Translations under genes and position numbers: made by a program
Part shown: piece after piece, positions 38,908 through 44,465 of the stretch
Position numbering within the stretch: the first letter of the stretch is position 1
How the letters are laid out: each line of letters opens with the position of its first letter
Assembly (NCBI GenBank): GCA_014860585.1
Contig: JACZJL010000032.1
Location: 1-44,465, forward strand
Source: Bacteroidales bacterium
Lineage (GTDB): Bacteria; Bacteroidota; Bacteroidia; Bacteroidales; 4484-276
Reading direction: 5' to 3'
Length of the DNA: 44,465 bases
The notes under the pieces: model-generated
What the model was told of the DNA's origin: nothing
What the model saw: the letters and a program-made list of their open reading frames with translations, nothing else
Database searches by the model: none

Positions 38908-39003
38908 ACGAATAAATGTCGTTAATCACACTTTTACGTACGAATATTTGTAACAGATCACATTTTTTCAAACGAATATTTGTTGTCAAAACAATTTTTC
39001 ACA
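38908..39003. repeat. Three 32-bp direct repeats (iteron-like operator) upstream of the ATPase
   Basis: The 12-mer ACGAATAWWTGT starts at 38908, 38940 and 38972, exactly 32 bases apart (about three helical turns). Homology goes past the 12-mer: the first two units also share ATCACA and a T run, and the third keeps a related AAACAA then T run. The array abuts the -7 box of the ATPase gene. The remaining gap to nhaC (39004-39219) shows no gene or clear signal. Confidence 0.8.
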
Positions 39004-39219
39004 TAATAAATGCTATGCCGCACTGGCAAAAGTTGCACTATGTCTTGTTGTTTTTGGATTAAGTGATCCACGGTAAGGAACACAAACTCAAATTCACCCC
39101 GGTGCTGCCTTGCACAGGAAGCTTTTATTCAGATAGTGAATGAATGGCGATAAAAAAAATCCCTTTATTTTAGCCGTCAATTAAGGCTAACCTAAGATCA
39201 AATTTTTGAACGTGATGAT

Positions 39220-40683
39220 ATGACAAGACTAAAGCGTCCTCCAACTCTGCTTGAGGCATTAATCCCGGTAGTTTTTCTAACGGCATTAATCTCAATTAAT
39301 GTTTTCATTTTTGGTGATGATTCTCTGGCCGGCTCCAACCAGATGGTGTTGGTCCTTTCGGCCACTGTGGCTGCAATTGTTGCCTTTATTTCCGGAACAA
39401 GCTGGGAAGAGCTGCATGGAGGAATTGTAAAAAGCATCGGATCAGCCATGTCAGCCATACTGATTCTTTTGTTAATCGGATCGCTGGCGGGCACCTGGCT
39501 TTTGAGTGGTATTGTGCCTGCCATGATCTATTATGGGCTTCAGATTCTTAATCCTACTATTTTTCTCCTGGCGGCCTGCATTGTAAGTTCCATTGTTTCG
39601 CTGGCAACGGGCAGCAGCTGGTCAACAGTGGCAACGCTTGGTGTGGCTTTGCTTGGCATCGGACGAGCCCTTGGTCTGCCGGATGGTGTGATTGGCGGAG
39701 CTATTCTTTCCGGGGCCTATTTTGGAGATAAAATGTCGCCACTGTCCGATACTACCAACCTGGCGCCTGCGATGGCAGGAACTGATCTTTTTACCCATAT
39801 CCGATACATGGTATTAACTACCGCGCCAACCTTTACAATCACACTGATCATTTACCTGGTTATTGGTTTTTCCCGCACTCAATCCACCGAAATCAATGAT
39901 ATCCAACCCATTCTATCTGCTATCAATGGAACATTTAATGTTACACCGCTTCTTTTTATTGTTCCTGTCATGGTCATTTCTCTGATAGTGATGAAAATTC
40001 CGGCACTGCCAGCATTACTTTCAGGGACACTTGCCGGAGCATTGTTCGCACTGATTTTCCAGCCTCAGATCATCGAACAGGTGAGTGGGATTGAAGGTAA
40101 ATTCCACGTTGCTGCCTATGTTGCTATTATGAAATCGATGTACACCAGTATCAGCGTGACCACCGACCACGAAATGGTGAACAGTCTATTGTCAACGGGC
40201 GGTATGCGGGGGATGCTTAATACGGTCTGGCTGATTATCTGTGCGATGGTCTTTGGCGGTATTATGGAGGCCGGCGGGTTGCTGCAGCGAATCACCCAGA
40301 CTGTGATCCGGTGGGCTAACAGCCAGGGGTCGCTTATAGCATCAACAGCAGGAACCTGCATTTTCTTCAATATTACGGCCAGTGACCAATACCTCAGTAT
40401 TGTGGTGCCGGGAAGAATGTTTGCCAGCACTTACCGCGAAAGGGGATTAGCTCCCCAAAACCTTAGCCGCACCCTCGAAGACAGCGGAACGGTTACTTCT
40501 GTGCTCGTCCCCTGGAATACCTGTGGCGCCACACAATCTGTTGTCCTCGGCATTCCAACCCTGACCTACTTGCCTTACTGCTTTTTCAACCTGATCAGTC
40601 CGCTGATGACGATCTTTTTCGGGTATATGAACATAAAAATTGCCAAACTCAGCGACCAGGTATTTGTCCGTAAAGATCAATAA
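39220..40683 (+). CDS. nhaC: NhaC-family Na+/H+ antiporter
   Basis: A 487-residue inner-membrane protein with about twelve hydrophobic segments. Markers of the NhaC branch are 'FISGTSWEELHGGIVKSIGSAMSAILILLLIGSLAGTW' in the N-terminal half, the loop 'ATGSSWSTVATLGVALLGIGRALG', the motif 'GAILSGAYFGDKMSPLSDTTNLAPA' with two Asp that probably bind ions, and near the end 'SRTLEDSGTVTSVLVPWNTCGA'. It exchanges Na+ (or another cation/organic acid pair) for protons; some relatives are malate/lactate antiporters, so the substrate is not certain. The DUF3108 gene starts 24 bases after its stop in the same direction. Confidence 0.92.
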   Translation: MTRLKRPPTLLEALIPVVFLTALISINVFIFGDDSLAGSNQMVLVLSATVAAIVAFISGTSWEELHGGIVKSIGSAMSAILILLLIGSLAGTWLLSGIVPAMIYYGLQILNPTIFLLAACIVSSIVSLATGSSWSTVATLGVALLGIGRALGLPDGVIGGAILSGAYFGDKMSPLSDTTNLAPAMAGTDLFTHIRYMVLTTAPTFTITLIIYLVIGFSRTQSTEINDIQPILSAINGTFNVTPLLFIVPVMVISLIVMKIPALPALLSGTLAGALFALIFQPQIIEQVSGIEGKFHVAAYVAIMKSMYTSISVTTDHEMVNSLLSTGGMRGMLNTVWLIICAMVFGGIMEAGGLLQRITQTVIRWANSQGSLIASTAGTCIFFNITASDQYLSIVVPGRMFASTYRERGLAPQNLSRTLEDSGTVTSVLVPWNTCGATQSVVLGIPTLTYLPYCFFNLISPLMTIFFGYMNIKIAKLSDQVFVRKDQ

Positions 40684-40707
40684 GTTTGAGTAACCATCGT
40701 TTGGCTG

Positions 40708-41697
40708 ATGAATGTGCTTGATAAAGTATTGAAGAAAATGCCATTAACGGATAAAAACAAGATTTATAGCAATGCCGGGCCAAAACGTTGGCGTGGATGG
40801 ATCACTATTTTTATGGGAATATGGAAGAAATTAAACCACTTTGCTACTGTTGCTTTTCTGATTTTCCGGAGCATTTCCTCTAAACCTCTGCCCATTTTTG
40901 CTATACCTTTAATAACAGTCCTTTTATCAGTTCAGATCCTTCTTCCTGCTCAACCGGTAGAGTTGCCATTTAAAGCAGGTGAAAAACTCTATTACCAGGT
41001 AGCCTACAACTGGCATTTTGTATGGGTAGAAGCCGGCAAAGCGGAGTTTTTGGTTGATAGCCTGAAATACGGTGAAAGAGGCGCTTACCAGTTTAAAAGT
41101 GCTGGGCGCACATTGACTTCCTACGATTGGTTTTTCAAGGTACGCGACTACTTTGAATCGGTGGCTGATGCTGAAACATTGATGCCATACTGGTTTACAC
41201 GCAACACCAGCGAAGGGGGTTATAAGGCATATGAAAAGTACAACTTTGACTACCCAAACAAGCAGATTATTACACAAATTGAGAACAGTAATAAACCCTT
41301 CACCAAAAGTATCGTACCACTTGGGGATGGAGTAATGGATGTTCAAACGGCAGTTTATTATGCCCGTTCGCTTGACTTCAGCCAAATGGAACCCGGAGAC
41401 AAAATCACTTTCCACCTGATGATTGACGGTCGCGTGTATGAAATCTTCGGAAGATATCTTGGGATGGAGCATGTGGAGAATTATGACGGCTCAAAATACC
41501 GCTGCCACAAGTTTTCGGTATTGTTGGTTGAAGGGACAATTTTCAGTGGTGGCGAAGATTTGTTTGTGTGGGTTACCGACGACAGAAATAAAATCCCCAT
41601 CCTGGTTGAAGCTAAGATCCTCGTAGGCTCCGTAAAAGCCTATTTCGTCAAAGCCGAAAATCTGAAGTTTCCTATGGAAACCACAGTTGGAAAATGA
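40708..41697 (+). CDS. DUF3108-family exported protein
   Basis: Read from ATG 40708 the product has 329 residues, with an unusually long, basic N-terminus before the hydrophobic stretch at ~60-83 (LPIFAIPLITVLLSVQILLPAQ). An internal ATG at 40815 would give a shorter, signal-like start, so the true start is uncertain. The mature part has the DUF3108 wording: 'LPFKAGEKLYYQVAYNWHFVWVEAGKAEF', 'YQFKSAGRTLTSYDWFFKVRDYFES' and the closing 'TDDRNKIPILVEAKILVGSVKAYF'. The family is predicted to be an all-beta periplasmic protein of unknown function. It probably shares a transcript with nhaC. The palindrome array begins at the base after its TGA. Confidence 0.82.
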   Translation: MNVLDKVLKKMPLTDKNKIYSNAGPKRWRGWITIFMGIWKKLNHFATVAFLIFRSISSKPLPIFAIPLITVLLSVQILLPAQPVELPFKAGEKLYYQVAYNWHFVWVEAGKAEFLVDSLKYGERGAYQFKSAGRTLTSYDWFFKVRDYFESVADAETLMPYWFTRNTSEGGYKAYEKYNFDYPNKQIITQIENSNKPFTKSIVPLGDGVMDVQTAVYYARSLDFSQMEPGDKITFHLMIDGRVYEIFGRYLGMEHVENYDGSKYRCHKFSVLLVEGTIFSGGEDLFVWVTDDRNKIPILVEAKILVGSVKAYFVKAENLKFPMETTVGK

Positions 41698-42213
41698 TTC
41701 ATTACAACCCTGAAAGGGTTGGATTACTGTAGGTTAAGATAACCGATTGAACTCATAGAGCAACCTCGAAGAGGTTGGATTATATCAATGATTTGGTGAA
41801 AATAGTCCAACCTCAGCGAGGTTGTCGCTGAATGATTGTAATGTTCATTGCAACCCTGAAAGGGTTGGAATACTGTAGGTTAAGATAACCGAATGAACTG
41901 ATAGGGCAACCTCGCAGAGGTTGGATTATATCAATGATTTGGCGGAAATAGTCAAACATCTTTGAGGTTGTGGTGTGGATTTCAGAAAAGGTCATTAGCT
42001 ACAAAAGTCCAACCTCTTCGAGGTTGTGGCGGTGAATGTGGACTTTGTTTTTGCTACAATAGTCCAACCTCAGCGAGGTCGTCCCCGAATGATTTTAATG
42101 TTCATTGCAACCCTGAAAGGGTTGGAATACTGTAGGTTAAGATAACCGAATGGACTGATAGGGCAACCTCGTAGAGGTTGGATTATATCAACGTGTTGTC
42201 GATAATAGTCCAA
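41698..42213. repeat. Palindrome array, left part (A/B/C modules)
   Basis: Three palindromes recur: A (CAACCCTGAAAGGGTTGG), B (CAACCTCGNAGAGGTTGG) and C (CCAACCTCNNCGAGGTTGT). Here A starts at 41705, 41851 and 42108; B at 41761, 41907 and 42164; C at 41807, 41953 (decayed), 42009 and 42064, with a half copy at 42210. A to B is always 56, B to C 46 and C to A 44 bases. Sequence between them is also conserved (for example ATACTGTAGGTTAAGATAAC). Homology begins at 41698, the base after the DUF3108 stop. No real gene is seen. Confidence 0.93.
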
Positions 42214-42859
42214 TTACACGTTTAGAAATTAAACTTGCAATAACTTGGAAAAGCCTGTCCGAATTCATTAGGGGGTTGGATTAAATTAATCTACTAAAAG
42301 TTGGGCTAAGGCAATATCAATCAAAAAAGTCAAACAGATATTTCAAATCATATTCAATCTGAAAATCTTCCAGTAACTCGATGTACTCTTCACGAAAAGT
42401 CTTTTTTTTGTGATGCTCTTTTTGATTGATGATATAATTGACAACATTGCTGATATGTGAACGACTGTATGAAAATGCTCCATACCCCTCCTGCCATGAA
42501 AATTTGGAATATTGAAATTCTTGCTTTATGAAATTAGTAGATGAACGTTTAACTTCTTTTACCACATCCGAAATACTCATCGAAGGTTTTAGGCCAAAGA
42601 AAATATGAATATGATCATACATGCCGTTCACGGCCAAAGATTTATGTCCCATGCTGTTCAGTAGGCCAGCAGTGAATTTAAAAATTTGTTCCTGGTGATT
42701 TATAGTTTTAACCGGACAATGTAAATGTGGGCTGAAAACAAGATGAATGTAAAGCTGTGAAAATGAACTGGCTCCCATAGTTGATTTTTTTGGTAAAAGT
42801 AGAATTATTAATCAAAACCTGAAATGTAAATCAGATGGATTTTTTTAAATTTAGTCCAA
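42214..42859 (-). mobile_element. IS200-like insertion splitting a C palindrome
   Basis: Joining the array at 42213 directly to 42860 restores a perfect C palindrome with the normal 46-base distance from B and 56 to the next C, so the material between is an insertion of about 646 bases. TAGTCCAA is present at both borders (42206-42213 and 42852-42859), so exact ends could shift by up to 8 bases. It holds one Y1 transposase gene and no accessory gene. I could not identify the subterminal hairpins expected of the family. Confidence 0.75.
42317..42778 (-). CDS. tnpA: IS200/IS605-type Y1 HUH transposase
   Basis: A 153-residue single-strand DNA transposase of normal IS200 length. The start 'SFSQLYIHLVFSPH' is the first beta strand, DHIHIFFG has the metal-binding H56-x-H58 (HUH), and 'SNVVNYIINQKEHHKK' holds the catalytic Tyr115 with the trailing Gln. 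These residues are intact, so it may be active. Enzymes of this family cut and join at short hairpins; the related RAYT group is tied to REP palindromes. Which of the two it belongs to needs a tree. It reads leftward inside the palindrome array, with no neighbour of its own. Confidence 0.93.
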   Translation of the reverse strand: MGASSFSQLYIHLVFSPHLHCPVKTINHQEQIFKFTAGLLNSMGHKSLAVNGMYDHIHIFFGLKPSMSISDVVKEVKRSSTNFIKQEFQYSKFSWQEGYGAFSYSRSHISNVVNYIINQKEHHKKKTFREEYIELLEDFQIEYDLKYLFDFFD

Positions 42860-43815
42860 CCTCTTCGAGGTTGTGATATAGATTATTGAAAAGGTCGTTA
42901 GCTACAATAGTTCAACCTCTACGAGGTTGTCACCAAATGATTGTAATACCTTTGGCAACCCTGAAAGGGTTGGAATACTGTAGGTTAAGATAACCGAATG
43001 AACTGATAGGGCAACCTCGCAGAGGTTGGATTATATGAATGATTTGGCGGAAATAGTCCAACCTCTTCGAGGTTGTTGCGGTGGTGAGGGTTGGGGTTTT
43101 ACTACATTAATCCAACCTCTTCGAGGTTGTGGGAGGGGGATAATCGGGATGGATTTTTGGTACAAAAGTCCAACCTCTGCGAGGTTGTGGTGGTGAATGT
43201 GGACTTTGTTTTTGCTACAATAGTCCGACCTCAGCGAGGTCGTCGCCGAATGATTATAATGTTCATTGTAACCCTGAAAGGGTTGGAATACTGTAGGTTA
43301 AGGCAACCGAAAGAACTATTTCATCAACCTCGTAGAGGTTGGATTCTATCAATGATTTGGTGAAAATAGTCCAACCTCTTATAGGTTGTTGCGGTGGTGA
43401 GGGTTGGGGTTTTACTGCAATAGTCCAACCTCTTCGAGGTTGATAGAGGTGAATGTGCACTCTATTTTACTAAATAGTCCAACCTCTTCGAGGTTGTGAT
43501 GTGGATTATAGAAAAGTTCATTAGCTACACAAGTCCAACCTCTTCGAGGTTGTCGCCGAATGATTTTAATGTTCATTGCAACCCTGAAAGGGTTGGAATA
43601 CTGTAGGTTAAGATAACCGAATGAACTGATAAGGCAACCTCGCAGAGGTTGGATTATATGAATGATTTGGCGGAAATAGTCAAAAATCTTTGAGGTTGCG
43701 GTTTGGATTATAGAAAAGGTCATTAGCTATAATAGTCCAATCCCGCACCTGCGGGATTGTGGGTCTTTGATGGGCGGGTTGTTTACTACAATAGTCAAAC
43801 CTCTTCGAGGTTGTC
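42852..43815. repeat. Palindrome array, right part (A/B/C modules)
   Basis: Continues the array beyond the insertion. A starts at 42956, 43269 and 43579; B at 43012, 43325 and 43635; C at 42856, 42912, 43058, 43112, 43170, 43225, 43371, 43425, 43479, 43535, 43681 (decayed), 43737 (changed core) and 43796. Spacings C-44-A-56-B-46-C are again exact. Extra C copies stand 54-59 bases apart with spacers that recur and end in (G)CTACAATAGT. The open frames seen here (for example 43412-43723 leftward) are translations of repeat units, not genes. Confidence 0.93.
43737..43760. repeat. Array element with a swapped palindrome core
   Basis: At a normal C position (56 bases after the previous one, with the usual AATAGT before and TTGT after) the core is AATCCCGCACCTGCGGGATT instead of AACCTCNNCGAGGTT. 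The 16-base TCCCGCACCTGCGGGA differs by one base from the solitary palindrome at 33801-33816. Confidence 0.85.
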
Positions 43816-44034
43816 ATTTTGGTTTATAATTTAGAATGAATAAAAATTTCAGCAATTTGTATTTTGGATTGGTCTTATGCTCAACTTTGTTGTCGGCAAA
43901 CGGAAGTTGTAGATAATATGTGCAAGTGGGCGAGTAAATTACAGTATAGCTGCGCTTTAAATATCGAAAAACTCTTTCCTTCTTTTAAATAATCTTCAAT
44001 AACATCTTTTTATTCATCTTAATCCAATTTTACA

Positions 44035-44465
44035 ATGAAACAGATTTTTACTGCTCTCCTGCTGCTGGCTGCTATGGGGCTGGCTGCGAACAACCTTCAG
44101 ATTACGAGGGTGGCGCTGGTGGACAACGACCCGGTGGCCAAAACGGTGATGATTGAGTTTGACCTGAGCTGGGACAACTCCTGGCGCGACGACATTAACT
44201 GGGACGCCGCCTGGGTGATTGCCAAGTACTTTACCGGCGAGCTGCCCTACCCGCACTGCAAGCTGGCGCTGGAGGGCGCTGCGGCAGGCACCGGCACCGG
44301 CCACACGCTGATTGTGCCCGACGACAGCCTCACACTGAACGACACCCCCTACGGCGTGGGCGCCTTTATGTACCGCGACTCCCCCGGCAGCGGAACCTTT
44401 GCCGCCACCGGCGCACGCCTGAAATGGAACTACGGCCTGAACGGCTTTGACACCCTGCCCGAAGA
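44035..44465 (+). CDS. Exported protein fragment, N-terminus of a SUMF1-type protein, cut by window edge
   Basis: An ATG at 44035 opens a frame of 143 codons with no stop before the window edge. A signal peptide (MKQIFTALLLLAAMGLAANN) is followed by a beta-rich region: 'QITRVALVDND', 'VMIEFDLSWDNSWRDDINWDAAWVI', then 'FMYRDSPGSGTFAATGARLKWNYGLNGF'. In Bacteroidota this type of sequence usually precedes a formylglycine-generating-enzyme-like (SUMF1/FGE-sulfatase) domain, which would lie outside the window; that identification is from memory. The coding part is clearly GC-rich (roughly 60% by eye) while the 220 bases before it are AT-rich and show nothing else, so transfer or strong codon bias is possible. 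Confidence 0.7.
   Translation, partial: MKQIFTALLLLAAMGLAANNLQITRVALVDNDPVAKTVMIEFDLSWDNSWRDDINWDAAWVIAKYFTGELPYPHCKLALEGAAAGTGTGHTLIVPDDSLTLNDTPYGVGAFMYRDSPGSGTFAATGARLKWNYGLNGFDTLPE

Noticed and set aside
43091-43460. Rightward and leftward short frames in the array
   Set aside because: They consist of C-element translations such as the recurring PRRGW-type peptide and overlap one another on both strands.
43412-43723. Leftward frame of 103 codons, similar to another at 41813-41995
   Set aside because: Both are translations of the same repeat unit, including the palindromes; they have no ribosome-binding context or domain, and similarity between them only reflects the DNA repeat.
41953-43815. 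CRISPR-like array: 19-base palindromic repeat with ~36-base spacers
   Set aside because: Spacers are not unique: several recur nearly unchanged and share a common end (CTACAATAGT). A and B palindromes are interspersed at fixed distances, and no cas gene is in the window.
44014-44304. Leftward 96-codon frame near the right edge
   Set aside because: It is the antisense shadow of the GC-rich SUMF1-type gene, which has a proper signal peptide and domain.

Overview
The window looks like chromosome of an anaerobic, fermentative member of the Bacteroidota, probably Bacteroidales-like. Supporting signs are a C-terminal type IX secretion (T9SS) sorting tail on a 1800-residue surface protein, -7 promoter boxes of the TAnnTTTG type, a SerA with Lys where most relatives have the catalytic His, a periplasmic tricorn-type protease, and an electron-bifurcating NuoE/NuoF/NuoG-like enzyme in place of a full complex I. 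Most of the window is ordinary core genome. The accessory material is the repeat array near the right end. Both window edges cut genes.

Left part (1-11.5 kb): a truncated VOC-fold lipoprotein, YccF, a TerB-DnaJ protein, then a leftward block serC-serA, a strong terminator, a four-helix-bundle gene, DUF1015 and a 58-residue winged-helix protein. Rightward genes follow: a CAP-SPOR envelope protein, a short-chain dehydrogenase and a tricorn protease. A perfect bidirectional hairpin terminator separates them from the next leftward genes.

Middle (11.7-28 kb), all leftward: the T9SS-exported 1800-residue protein built from three ~384-residue repeats, a lone AmrS-type radical SAM enzyme, an intracellular GH13 amylase and MalQ, and a three-gene operon for a flavin/iron-sulfur complex most like the Stn type of electron-bifurcating transhydrogenase.

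Right part (28-41.7 kb): a Dus-type tRNA dihydrouridine synthase, a CDF cation transporter with an HMA domain, an EamA permease, a LysM plus periplasmic-binding-fold protein, guaA, yidC, an AAA/DUF4143 ATPase preceded by three 32-bp direct repeats, an NhaC-like antiporter and a DUF3108 protein.

From 41698 to about 43815 lies the most unusual region: a dense array of three different short palindromes (A, B, C) at exactly conserved spacings (C-44-A-56-B-46-C, a 146-bp unit), starting at the base after the DUF3108 stop codon. It is interrupted by an IS200-like element carrying a Y1 HUH transposase. One palindrome in the array has been swapped for a different sequence in an unchanged frame, and that sequence recurs as a solitary palindrome near 33.8 kb. 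A related structured element is at 28.4 kb. The window ends in a GC-rich gene fragment that resembles the N-terminus of Bacteroidota formylglycine-generating-enzyme-like (SUMF1) exported proteins. I saw no rRNA, tRNA or true CRISPR array.
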